A DNA stretch of 64,000 nt from Mesorhabditis belari (taxonomy: Eukaryota; Nematoda; Chromadorea; Rhabditida; Rhabditidae), in contig CAUEEP010000743.1 in the NCBI GenBank assembly GCA_958450365.1, positions 124,001-188,000 of the forward strand. The letters run 5' to 3'. Within the stretch, counting starts at the first letter, position 1. The number at the start of each line of letters is the position of its first letter. The translations under genes were made by a program, and so were the position numbers. This document shows positions 51,107 to 63,015 of this stretch, piece by piece. The notes beneath the pieces were generated by a model. The model was not told where the DNA came from and did not search any database. It worked only from the letters and a program-made list of their open reading frames with translations.

Positions 51107-53498
51107 TTTAACTCCTTTCAAATTATTGTCAATTCTCTCATTAACACTCTTTTATCATTTCCTATTACCCCAATTTGACGATTATAATAAACAGTTCAAA
51201 ACAAAAGTCATAAGCAAAAGTTTTCTCGTTTATTCAAGGATTTTTTGGTTACAATGATATTTGACTCAAAAATATACCGAATCACCAAATCTATCTCATA
51301 TCTCTCCACTACTGTTTAAGCTCGAGTTTGTCTACTTTATTTCATTTTAAGCCAACCCTAACTATAAGTATAGTTCACCCGTCAACCTTAGTTTAAAGCA
51401 ACAAAAATCCATGTAGAACAAGTCATCCATGGGTAAGGGTGGACAATTTGCCCTTCTTTACCATCTCACGAAGCATTGCGCAATATATTAGTTTGGGAAG
51501 AAAGGTCTCGGAAAAAGTTTGCACGGTGATTTCTCAAAAACCAAGCCATCAATTCTTCCCAGATCTTTTGATAAACTTGACTATATTTCAAAAAGTTTTT
51601 GACAAAAAAATCAGAGATTTCTTCAGCTGAAGTGACTCGGTCACTTTTTGAGTGATCGGTCTTTAGACAAGTTTTTAATGGGTTAATGGATAGGCAATGG
51701 GCCTCATTTAAAACCTAAAATCAATTACTTAAAATAGGGAAAATTTGTGATTAAGACAAATTTTACTTAATGCTTTAACTTTTCAGAATCACCTATTTTA
51801 GCAAACACTCAGTGCCAAGAAGAAGAATGAAATCAAAAAAAAATATTTTTTGAAATGCAGCTTCTGTAAAAATTTTTTGGCTAGAAGTAGAGATTATAGA
51901 GCGTATTGCTGATTTATGCTAGCTTGACCTCATAAGGAGTCGTTTTTCTGGTGCAAAAAGTGAGCTGAATTTAAGCTGGAAAATAATAATTTATAAAAAG
52001 CCTCTAAATTTTAAGGGAAAACTGCACTCATTTTTTACGAGTAATTTCTTGGAGTCGACTTGTAAATAATAGAACAAATTTTTTAAAAATGTTCTTGGAT
52101 TGGTGGATTCGTTTTTAAGAAATTCCAGTCAAACTTTTTCCGAGAACTTTCTTTTCAACCTAATAGTATTCATTTAGTTAAAAGAGAGATCCGAATTGAG
52201 ACCGATTCTCATTAGAACCTAATTGTTGTAGAAATGATTAAAGTGAATCGGTTTATCAATCATTTATCAGGTATCCGGATTAAGGACGAAATCCATAGTG
52301 AAATCCAAATTGTATAATAAATCCTTCCTGGATCTCACGTTTACTTTTTTTATTGTAGCTGTCACGTTGATCTCTTCGTTTTTGCAAGATTGTGGTGAAA
52401 AGCGAGTTTGCATGAGTGGAAAAGACAATGTGAGAAGGGAATCCTAAAAGTTTTATGGGTCTTTATGCAAATCCTCATCGCAAGCTGTTTCATCCCATAT
52501 GATCATCATCACAAACAATTTTAGATTTTATCGTATTCATATTGATTTGAAATCGCAAATAACGATATGGGGAAAGGTTTAGTTCAAATGAAATTCTAAA
52601 CTTTTTGGTGTCGGAGCGAGTTTTGAGTTTCGCTGTCGTATTTTGGTTTGAAATTTTTGAGAAAATCTCTTTTTGCTGAAGTGACTTAGACTGAATTGAA
52701 TAGTGCAATCTTTGACATAAAAAAAAGATAAACAAAATAGAAATCGATGAATTGAAAGGGAATGGGTGGGTGGAGATAGGGAAACTGCGGGAGCGAATGA
52801 CCGAACAGAAGGAGACCTCGTAAATCGGTAGGCCGCCCATTCATTAGTGCATCATAAAATGTTTTATAATCGATCACTGCATACATTTTCTTTTAGTCTT
52901 TATAAAACTTGCTAGTAAAATACTCGAAAAGTTTTTCTTCCGCAGTTTCAATGAGTTTCAGCTGATTCTTCGACTTGGACATCAATTTCTCTTCCAGTCT
53001 TGTAATTTTGTAGAATTATTTTGTGAAAATCTTAGCAACCTTGTAATTTCTAGTATCAAGAAATTCGGATGTTAAAAGACTTAACAAATATTGAGGCACA
53101 TCTGACTGCTAATCAAGCACTGTGTCAAGCGTATTCTTTTTGTTTGAATTCATTTCAAAGTCAGATTAAAATCCATTCTTAACTACTTGAAAATTAAAAA
53201 AATGACATGTCTGACACAGTGTTTCGAGAATTAAATTAGAAACTTGATGTTGAGTTTTGTCTTCAATCTTTACGTATAAAAAACTTCTACCTTTTCTCTT
53301 GTCACAATACTTCTTAAGGTTACTGTAGATTGTGATTACGGTAGTGTTCTGGTGGAATCAAGCTTACAATGATATGGTTCAGCTTGAAGAGCTAAATGAT
53401 AGTTTTGTGATTGAATGCTAAATGATTGTGAATACTTTTATTCAAAAATGCTGTGAATGCTTTCCTTTCGAGGTATTTTTCATCGATTTTTTTAAAAG

Positions 53499-53547
53499 TT
53501 TCTTTACATTTGATTTGATCATCACGATGAAATCAAATATAAAGAAA
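53499..53547. other. Short perfect-type hairpin
   Basis: TTTCTTTACATTTGATTT pairs with AAATCAAATATAAAGAAA (one mismatch) around the loop GATCATCACGATG. It is AT-rich and followed by a second ATCATCACGATGATT copy, so it may be simple-sequence chance. Confidence 0.35.
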
Positions 53548-56500
53548 TCACAGAAATCAAAACATCATCACGATGATTTGAAATTGAATACGGTCCAAAA
53601 GGTAACCAACCCTTTATGAGAGTTATGACAAGAGAGTGCACATGGTGACATAGGGTAATTGAAAAGAAAAAAAAAGAGACTTTCATTGAAGGCGGTCTCT
53701 TTCATCCATCGAAAACATATTTCTGAAATCTCTATGATCCTTCCGAAATACAAAATAGGAAACTATTTGAATTTACCTCATTTTGATTTTGTGCACTTTA
53801 AATTGAATTGTTTTTCATTCGTTTGAATATTTCATGTTGATTCAAGAGCTTATTTTCGTCATATGCTAGATGAGAAATTGCGTCTGTAACTCAACAATTC
53901 GTTCTTCTCGTAGAACTTTGTTTTTTGGCAATAAGAACTCGATAATTAGTTTGCGATGCACATTGTTGATGCTTGTCAAGTTCGATAGTTGTCCTACTAC
54001 AAGATATTTATTAATCATGAGGTACTCCAATTTACGATAGTATCTACCCATAGTGTTGTAATTGAGAAGGATGATGCTCAGAGAAAACGGATATAATCAT
54101 TGATAGGAAGGGAACCTATCATGCCATGAGATCTTTTCTAACTACAGTAGTCAATGGAGTGCAGCTAGTGGAAGGGGGAAATGGGGGAAGCCTTTGATCG
54201 AAGCGCTCGGCAAGGAGTGGACGCAAATATTTCACCGGTTTCGAAGGGGAACAGACACGATGCCTTTCCAATGGGGATTCTCTCATCTTTTTTTTAAAAA
54301 AAGAAAAGAGAATAGAGGATTGCAGTGAAAATGAATGGAAGTGAAGTAGAAGTGAAATAGAGAAATAGGGGGAAGTCCATTCATCGCTCAATTCAATGGA
54401 CACCAATAAAATGTCGAAAATTTGCGAAGCGCACAGGAGAAGAGCGCTAGCCGTTGAATACACAGATGGTGGCCGATAATAGAAGAATGGTAATCCGCTA
54501 AAATGACCTTTCATTCAACAACACACTTACAGTAGACCACTTTCTTTCCTTTAGATTTTCATTGATGCAGTCGATATCAAGTCGAGTTTGAGATCAACAA
54601 ATGGGCCAAAGAAAGGTTTAACATATTATTACATATTATTAAATTAAATGAAGTGCAACAAAGCTTTCTGGCTTCCTAGAAGCTTTTCAGACTGAAGCTG
54701 TCCTTTATACGTGCCCTAATTTATTAGTAGGGTTTGTTCATAACAATGATTCTCAAAGCCTGCGTCATTTTTTTTGACATTATCTTTTTTACTTATCAAA
54801 GGTTCTCACTAGTTTATTATGCATCACATATTCCTCCGATCAAACCGATTTTTCATTTGGAAAGAATCCTATCCAAATATAAAGCAAAAGAACAAAAAAA
54901 GTTTCTTTGTAATATATTTCACCCGAAACTTAAGTTAATCTACTCTATAAAGTAGCGTGTTCTCCTAATAAAGATATCTTCCGAAACTCTTTTCCCTCAT
55001 TGACTTTTTGTGCACATCTTTCTTTACATATTTCCTGTTACAGGTTGAGTTATTCTGGAAAATCTCCCAGAATTTCTTACGTCGAATCCAAAGCCATAGA
55101 AATTGAAATGAAAGTGATGGAGGGGGAGAAGAGCGTTTGAATATCTACTTGGACTCATTCTATTGATTTGAACCACTTCGCCTTTGTTGTTCCTTGACTT
55201 TAGTAAAACCTTTGTTGAAACTTTCTTAAAATATTCTTTGAAACTTTCTTAAAATACATGAGCCACGAGTTGACCATAATCTTTCTTACCAATTCCTGAA
55301 CCAAAAGCTCTAAAAATTCTATACTATTTTCAAAATTCTATACTATTTTCTGAATCTAGCTTTCGTTTTTCAAAGAGTTAAATGAGATTTGTAGAATCTG
55401 AAATCCGAATCCTATACATATGTTTGTAGCTGGATTTCTATTTATTTGATATTCGTCTTTATGTTTATGAAGCTTATTCTTCTCTGATAGCATAAGTACA
55501 TTTCTTTTTGAAATTTTCCTGGGAATAAATCCTATCGTAAAGATATTTTGCTACTTTCTAATTGTAAGTAAAGTGCGGATGATGATGTTTAAGAGAAATA
55601 AAATAAAGCCGATCGGTTTAGATGAAAGGAAAGATGACTCAAAACAAAAAACAACTCATTCTCTCTTTGGAATGCTCTCACATTTTTCTCTTTAGTCATC
55701 ATTCTTCGCTTTGAAATGTTTTTTTTTGAAAATATATTCTAGTAGAGCAAATATTTTGTTTAGCGTCCTGAATCCGATCGCATAAGTGCTTATTGTTAGC
55801 CATATTTTACAAAGAATAAACTCAACTTAATAAATAGATTTCAGGGATTTTTGAATGATTCCATGCCAACTTCTAGCATCCAGGCTCTTGCTTTTCAATT
55901 AATTTGAACACTTGCTGAGTAAAACAACTTTGTTTAATGATGTGATGTTTTATTATTCATTTTGCACACTTGGTGATGTTCAAAAAGTTTATGGGAGAGG
56001 ATTGAGCAAGGGCGGAGACATTGAGAATCAATCATGATGATGTAGCTCTTCATCTCTGAAAAAGGAGAAAAAGGTGCACATAGACAGGAGTGAGGGGAGA
56101 CAAGAGTGAGGGGGAAACGAAAGAAGGCTCGGTTGGTGTGCCAACTCGAGCCGTCGATCTGATTTACGGCACTGTGTCTCTTTTCGAGGCGGCCGACATC
56201 AAAAGATTCGTCGCTGATTGGCTGGGGCGGAGCAAGTATACGGTGGTGTGAGGGGCGATGGGAGGGGGGAGGGGAGTGGCTTCCCTCCCCCTCGGCTCAC
56301 CCCTCTCCATCTCTTCTGCTTTCTTTTCAACTACCCCTTCCCCTCCTCCCCAATATCGGCCATTAAGCCGCTCGGGCCGCACATTTGCTTTCCACTAATT
56401 GCCCATTTAAGCCCCATTCTGTCGATTTATGAAGTGCTCATCTTGGTGATCTTCTAGACGATGAATAGATCATCTCTTTTTTCTCTTCATTTGACACTAT

Positions 56501-57146
56501 TCCCTAAATGGGTGATATTAAATTTCGGAATCTTTGACAATCGGATAACGAGAGTTTTTATCGAAAATTTAGGGCTACTAAAGATTGTGATTTTCTCAGA
56601 TTGGCTTTCATTCAATTCAATTTTTCCATTTGATACTTTGCTCATACTTTTCCGATTCTCCTCTTGTCATTATTTAAAATAGATAAAAGATGTTGGCTTA
56701 AGACTTGAGACATTTTGGCTTCGTTTCTTTCTATAGATTCGATCGATTTTCTGTGAGATTGACTAAATGAGACTCTTTTCTTCAATTCACTTCTCTTTTT
56801 TCCATTTGTTTGTTCAATAAGATCTAAATCTTTTCCTTTCCAAATACTACCAATTCCACTACCGTCAATCGTTTTTTTTTGCTGAAAGAGATTAACATGG
56901 AAAAGTATCGATTAGCTCATTTTTTTGCTTATTTTTGATGTTCAATACTCAAATATACCATAAAAACAAAAACCTTTGTCTTCTGCTTTCAAAAAACAAG
57001 AACTTATTTGCCTTCTGTATCACTGAACTATTTCATGACTGTTCAAGTTTTATTCGTTACTTTTAGTACTAACCATTTATCCTACAAATATAAAACGTTA
57101 TTTTATAACCGAAATATGCAGTTACTAGAATCGAAACCTTGTAGAA

Positions 57147-60100
57147 ATGTATGGAACGTGGGGCGGTGATGAGTATTGGAACTCTGGTGGATCCACTCAA
57201 CAAGCACTTCAGCAACAAGCAAAGGCAAAACATTCATTGATTTTTTTCATTCAATCGTTATTTTCAGCCACTCTATGATCCAGTTGGCATCTATAATCAC
57301 ACTTATATGAACAATATGAAACAACTGGCTGCTCAATGGGCTGAGAACTCAAATCCGTTAGTTATTTTGATTTTTGAGCTGATAGCGAGAAGCATTTTGT
57401 ATAGTATTTCATTTTTTCATTAGCTTTATGAGAAATCTTTGAGAAAAGCAAGAAAAGCAACTTTCTCACATTTATATCAAATCTCGTATTGTCGAGAAAT
57501 TACGAGGACTTCATGAGGATTTTATGGCTCCTCGGGGGAGATTTGAGTTGGGGGATGCGATAGGGTACAAGGGCAATCTCTTACACATTCTTTTCACAAT
57601 ATCATTACCCTACTCATCAAACGATACTTCTAAACAAAATTTTATAAACTATTTGCAGTTTTTTTTGGGAGAATCAATAAGTCGACAAAAAGAATGGGAA
57701 ATTGGGTGAACTGCTTATTTATTCCAGGTTATTCCAGATGAAAAGATATAATTCGAAAACCTCTTTTAAGGTTAAATCAAAAAGTAGCTGTTTTAGATTT
57801 GGCTACAACTCGTTACAATCAGCCGCATCATCAGCTTTTCCATCAGAGCGTACCGTCGCAACCCTCTCACAGCCTGTATTCCCTTGGATGAAAATGTCCG
57901 GTTAGTCAATTTAAATATTGTGTCACTAGCTTCGTATTTAAATTTTGAATTTCATTAAGCCATTTGCACATGAGTCAGAAGTCGCAATTTTGCTTTGTAG
58001 GATCTTTGTGAAAGGAAAGAGATATCTCGAGTAACAGATGTGTCCCCTTGCTCTTTTCTTTCTTTTTATGTATCCTTTCTAATACTCATCTCATGTCAAC
58101 ATTATGACCCGGATTAACCCTTATTGAACTTGTTTAGGTAAAGAAAGAGATAGGAAAAAGTTTATGTCCTAAAGTTTGTTATTTTTGGCTTTTTAGCGGG
58201 ATTGGCTCTCCATTTGAGAGAAAGGATCCATCAATGAAACACCTAGAGCACTTTAAGAATTAAAACTTATTTTTCTAATGACAAAATCGACTATTCAGCT
58301 AAAATAATAATACAGTAACGCTAATGTCTTTTTCTTTAATCGATCGCTCACTACCGTATCCTTGGTGAATCTCCCCTCCTCTTTGTGTTTGAGTCCACCT
58401 GCCCTTTCATTTGTCTCTTTAATTTAGCCTTTCTTCTTCTTTTTTTTGGCCTCCTTTCTGGCCGCAATTCACACCGTTTTGCGACGATGTCCAATACATT
58501 AATCTTTTCTTTTGATTCCTTTCCTTAATTATCCTCTACATTTTCTATTCAGCTTATATTTCAGCTATCCCATTCATTTCCTTTTTAAACTATTTTCCTA
58601 ATTTTCTATCAATTACTAGTCAATAATTTTCTTACTGTATTCGGGTGATTGATTTGTTCTCACGCCATATTGTATATCATTTCTCATGACAAAATTCGCG
58701 ACTAAAGCAATTAATCCAAAATTTCTCGTAATCTTTCATTTCTCCGGGTTTTCTTTTCTCCAAAACTAGAACTATTTTTACGTGAAAAAATTTCAGAAGA
58801 GAAAAATGATATGATAGAATGTTATTGATTTTAGTTTTCTAATAGTAGACGATCTTCAGCTTTTCTCCACCTTATCATTCAAAGATTCAAATTATTCATA
58901 TTATTTCAAAATCCAAATTAATCAATAATATAAGAAATATTCTTTCATTAATTTTCTTTTCTCCGTCTCTTTTTTTCTTTTTTCATTGATGGATCCCTTT
59001 TCTCAAATGGAGAGCCAATCCCTTTGACGCTCTCAAAATTATTGCTACCACCGAAGAGAAAAATGGAGGAAGAAATGGTGGAAAATGGAACAAAAATGAA
59101 AAAGAAAGAAAATGAAGAAAAGAGAAGAAGTGGAAAGAAGTGAAATATCGACATCACTAAGGTGGTTTCTGTGTGGAAAAGAGAGTGTGAAATGAATGGG
59201 CAGTTCAAAAGACGTCTTTAAAAGAGATTTTAAAGTTCTTTTAACTACTTTATATGATCTGTTATGAGGCTTTTTATCAAACTGTGCTTAGGGGAAAACT
59301 TTATAATCGAATGAATTTAGTTAGGTACTTTATTTAGAATTCTGGGGATACAAACTGACAGCTCAATCTCAAAAGAGAGTGTGAAATGAATGTACAGGTC
59401 AAAGAGACGCCTTTAAAAGAGCTTTTAAAGTTCTTTTAACTACTTTATATAATCTGTTTGTCAAATTGGATAAACAAATAAGGATTAAGTGGAAAGAAAA
59501 TAAGAGTGTGAGAAAATCGAAATGAAAGATGGTCCACCATTATTCCATCAGCTGCGCCACTTCATAAAAGTGACGGAAGCCTCGAAATTATAGGGAACAA
59601 TCGGATCGGCGATTCTGAATGCGATTTTCTTTTCCATTTTTAGACTCACCTTCCTCATTCAGTTTTCCCAACCATTGAGACGATAAATAAAAAAAATAAC
59701 ACCTAGACAGGGATCCTATCTATATTCCTTATATTATTTGCCCAAAACTACAAACAATATTTTTACCTTTAACTAATAATGGAAATTTAAAGGATAAGAA
59801 TGCAAAAAGAATCGATTGTTTATCAAAAGAGTAGATAAAGAAAAAAACATTTCAGAAAAGAAGACCCTTTCTTTTCTCTAATCTTTCCTTTTCTTTTAGC
59901 TTTTTCAACTTGAAAGACACCGCCGCTTGAGGCCATATTTTTAAACATTTTGACAAATAGTTGTGAAAGCGAAGAGGCAAAAGCAGTTGTCTCCTCTCTT
60001 TTTGGCCAACTTGCCTTTTCTCTCAACACGTAATATGAGGCTTTTATCAAATTGTGTTTAGGGAAAACCTCTATAGCAAAATGAATTGAGTTAGGTACTT

Positions 60101-61169
60101 TATTAAGAATTCTGGGGGTACGCCGAGTACAAGCTGGTAGCTCAATCTTTTGCGAATAGACGAGTAAAACTGTCATCAAGTATCGGATACTGAAGACTTA
60201 TACTCAGAAGTTCACTGATTGGGTTCAGGTTTTTCGTGTACTGCATCGTCACTTGGCTATTGCTTTACAACATAATAACACCCAGTGAACCGAAAGAATC
60301 TATTTTCAAGTGCTTTTAATATCTTTTCTCAATTTTACATGTAGAAAATGAATATAAATTTTAAATATTCGTTGTCGTTGTGTTGTAAAGAGGTGAAAGG
60401 GTCTGTGAAGAGATAATCTGAAGGTTCATCTTTCTCTTTTTTTCTTCTCCTTCCTCAATACTCGATTCGATCGACCCTCTCGAGTGACATTTTTATGGAG
60501 TCTCGAGGTGGACAACCAACGGGTTCTTTCTCTTTCGCTTTTTTAGTTATTTCTTTCATTAAAAGATCCCCTTTATTCTAAGGGGATTCACACAATTCTC
60601 GCACAAAGTATATCAACATTCTCTTCAAATCATTTACAGCACTATGTAACAGTATTTTTCAATTCAAAAGATACCCATCGAATTTCAGGGAGCAAAAATG
60701 GCGAATCAAAAAGAACTCGACAGACCTATTCAAGGAATCAGACTCTCGAACTTGAAAAGGTTGAGAAATAAAATGGAAATCTTATTTATGATGTATTTCT
60801 AGGAATTTCATTTTAACAAATACTTGACAAGGAAAAGAAGACAAGAAATCTCAGAGAGTCTTCAACTCACTGAAAGACAGGTATGTGAGTTCAAAATTCA
60901 TTCGCATATTCAAACTTTCAGGTCAAGATTTGGTTTCAAAATCGCCGCATGAAACACAAAAAGGAAACAAAAGGAGAAGGTAAATAAAACAGAAAAAAAA
61001 AGAATTTTTATTGAAAAATAATTTAGGAGCATTGGATCAAGAAAGTGAAGGAGAAGAAGATCAAGAAAGATGTACACAAGAAATACAAGAAGCAAATAAT
61101 ACAAGAACAAAGAAGAGTCCATCAACAAATCACAATGCCGGCAATCATTCGCCCAATATTAATCATTGA
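57147..61169 (+). CDS. mab-5: MAB-5 Hox protein (Antennapedia/abdominal-type homeodomain)
   Basis: Posterior-body transcription factor. The model has seven exons: 57147-57224, 57268-57356, 57797-57900, 60689-60759, 60803-60880, 60922-60979 and 61027-61169. All junction phases agree, and the protein is about 206 residues, close to the size of C. elegans MAB-5. The N-terminus MYGTWGGDEYWNSGG resembles the MAB-5 start. The third exon ends in the cofactor-binding hexapeptide FPWMKM. The homeodomain reads ESKRTRQTYSRNQTLELEK, EFHFNKYLTRKRRQEISES, LQLTERQVKIWFQNRRMKHK. The pieces HYHKYL/RQEISE and KHKKE-KGE favour MAB-5 over LIN-39 or EGL-5. It has introns within the homeobox after LELEK and after ERQ. 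The acidic tail (GEEDQERCTQEIQEANN) ends SPNINH. The first intron uses a GC donor. A 2.8-kb intron precedes the homeobox. Confidence 0.93.
58200..59021. repeat. 41-bp inverted repeat pair in mab-5 intron
   Basis: The left arm at 58200-58240 (GGATTGGCTCTCCATTTGAG and on) and the right arm at 58981-59021 are inverse copies differing at two of 41 bases, separated by 740 bp of AT-rich non-coding DNA. They could fold the intron transcript into a long stem. Confidence 0.85.
59181..60149 (+). repeat. Interspersed local duplications in mab-5 intron
   Basis: Block A (59181-59263 and 59375-59457) shares GAGAGTGTGAAATGAATG and CTTTTAACTACTTTATAT. Block B (about 59262-59370 and 60032-60149) shares GTTAGGTACTTTATT and AAGAATTCTGGGG. 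The copies are diverged and direct, suggesting successive segmental duplication inside the intron. Between them, 59525-59640 holds a GC-richer single-copy stretch. Confidence 0.8.
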
Positions 61170-61934
61170 TAATTGAAAAGTAAAAAATGTCGTTAACAAT
61201 AGGAATTTTAAAAAAAGTAACGCTTAATCTTTTGACTACGAGTTAGGGTTGACCAAGTCTGATTCACGCTTAAACTAACGGAATACAGGGTGCACAAAAA
61301 GTGGACCGAATTTTGTCAACCTTATCTTTAGTACATAAAATCCAGCTGAGATTTCATGTTAGTCAATCATTAGATAATTATAAATAGATGATCTAATATA
61401 TTTTTCTTTTTTTTATGATTTTTCATTAATTTCTCTTCTCTTCTCCAAAAACGGGTCATTCCCAAGTCAAAACCCTATTTTCGATTATGTCCATTCGAAA
61501 GTCTTATAAACTTTATTTTGAAATTCTCTTTTTTTTTGTTTTCCCGACAAACTATAATCAAAGCTTCATCTCAATCAAACCAGCAAAATATTGATTGTCA
61601 TTTTTGAGATTGTGTCTAGGTTGGCGTTGCGATCTCATTGTCAGCAAAGTTCATGTTGAGAATTTTCTCCTTTTTTTTGTTGACTGGAGCTCAACAACAT
61701 AAGTGAGATCTTTTCACTTGAGTCTTGCTTTTTTTTCTTTAAGTTTTATTTTGCAGTTTGCACATATCTTATCTAAAAATGATTGCTTTAGCTTGTCCGT
61801 GTCATGAATTTGAAATTTCGCAAAGCATTTTCTAATTTCTTTTGTAGTCCTTTCTGAACCCGTGCAAAAAAACTTTTTTATGCATAAATTTGTTTTTCAA
61901 ATAAATGAGAAACAAGGAAACACATGAAATAAAT
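61170..61934. other. mab-5 downstream region
   Basis: No gene recognised. It is AT- and T-rich DNA presumably containing the mab-5 3' untranslated region. No unique polyadenylation site could be chosen. Confidence 0.45.
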
Positions 61935-62132
61935 GAAGAAAGAAAGAAGAAAGAAAGAAGAAAGAAAGAAGAAAGAAAGAAGAAAGAAAGAAGAAAGAAA
62001 GAAGAAAGAAAGAAGTAAGAAAGAAGTAAGAAAGAAGTAAGAAAGAAGTAAGAAAGAAGTAAGAAAGAAGTAAGAAAGAAGAAAGAAAGAAGAAAGAAAG
62101 AAGAAAGAAAGAAGAAAGAAAGAAGAAAGAAA
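61935..62132. repeat. 18-copy, 11-bp purine satellite
   Basis: Eighteen exact 11-bp units, GAAGAAAGAAA, fill 198 bp. Units 1-7 and 14-18 are identical, and units 8-13 all carry one substitution (GAAGTAAGAAA). The block arrangement implies expansion of a variant unit in the middle. The long ORFs on the opposite strand arise only from this repeat. Confidence 0.95.
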
Positions 62133-62714
62133 TGAAATGAAACATTTTTTTCTAAAAAGTGATATTTCGTCTCTTCATCTTTATCTTTCTTTGTCGTCAA
62201 AGATCAAAGTTTTGTCTACGGAACATATTGTTGATGAAAGGGGGAAAGAGATAAATAGATGTCGCCTTTGCGTGAAAAGGGAATAAAGGGAACAGCTGGT
62301 GACAATATTGTGATAGTAAGACAAGAAGAGAAGAGGAAGACAGAAAGGATCAGAAAAGGAACAAGAATCGATGAGAAAGAAAGGAGGGGAGGACCGTCAT
62401 TTGGTGTTCCTCTCCCCCCTCCCATCTACCGTAAATCATCGATGCCCTCATTCCCGATTTAGCCCCAACTCTTTCCCTGAACTCTCTTTGAACTTGGACC
62501 ATCTTGCAGAATGCGAAAAATTCTAGTTTAAGTACAAAGCTATTGTATTCTGTCCATTGTCTTCGTTTTAATTTGTTTAGTTAAAGTGCAACAAATCTAA
62601 AGAAGATCTATGTTGCAAAAATGTGCAAATAAAAAACTTTTTAAACCAATCAGTTAAATAGCTTGTTGAGCTGTGTATATTGCGCAATAAATTAAGGTAA
62701 GAACATATAAAATA
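62133..62714. other. Non-coding, with a GC-richer block
   Basis: A GC-richer purine/pyrimidine block at 62255-62460 resembles the blocks upstream of mab-5 and may be regulatory. No gene recognised. Confidence 0.4.
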
Positions 62715-63015
62715 TTCATACTTTATTCAAGACATAAAATAAAGCTTAGTCAATGAGATGCATAAAAAGAAAAAAATTTCAATCCACGATATGATATGGA
62801 AATACAATTAGGGATCAACTTTCAATAAATGTACATTTCAAACGAGTTTAAAATGTAAATAAGATGGTGAACAGAAAGACTCAATTCATTTTTCAATTTT
62901 GATAGAATGTAATGCTCTGTTAAAAGTGTTTAAATTTGAAATATCTCTAGTGTGGAGTGGAAAAGCCTTCCAACTATCAACAACACGATTAGCGAAGAAG
63001 ATTCTAGCCGATTTA
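62715..63015 (-). mobile_element. Non-LTR retrotransposon 3' fragment
   Basis: The minus strand encodes SARIFFANRVVDSWKAFPLH followed by NLNTFNRALHSI, the characteristic C-terminus of LINE reverse-transcriptase proteins (FF-NRVV--WN-LP then S---FK--L). The 3' end has the AATAAAG-containing tail shared with the fragment at 20.8 kb. The upstream sequence does not show the RT domain, so it is 5'-truncated. Confidence 0.7.

Larger units (their letters stand above)
49720..57146. other. Large non-coding region upstream of mab-5
   Basis: No exon is recognised in 7.4 kb, unusual for so gene-dense a window and typical of Hox control DNA. Distinct features are a hairpin at 50733-50789, a GGA/TCC-rich run at 51046-51106, a hairpin at 53499-53547, and GC-richer blocks at about 50330-50540, 52750-52850, 54120-54500 and 56110-56400. 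A short hairpin GGCTCGGTTGG-TGTG-CCAACTCGAGCC lies at 56126-56152. ORFs in these blocks occur on both strands and have no family match that I know. They could be conserved enhancer modules (inference). Confidence 0.5.

Noticed and set aside
54119..54514. Minus-strand 131-codon ORF in the mab-5 upstream region
   Set aside because: It has no domain motif and no start context or splice support, and it lies in a GC-richer block where open frames arise easily on both strands.
57524..57709. ORF in mab-5 intron 2 starting MAPRGRFELGDAIG
   Set aside because: The flanking exons join in phase without it, and it lacks a clear acceptor/donor pair. An alternative exon cannot be fully excluded.
61832..62200. 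Two long overlapping minus-strand ORFs rich in Phe/Ser/Leu
   Set aside because: They are produced entirely by the 11-bp GAAGAAAGAAA satellite, which is open in several frames.
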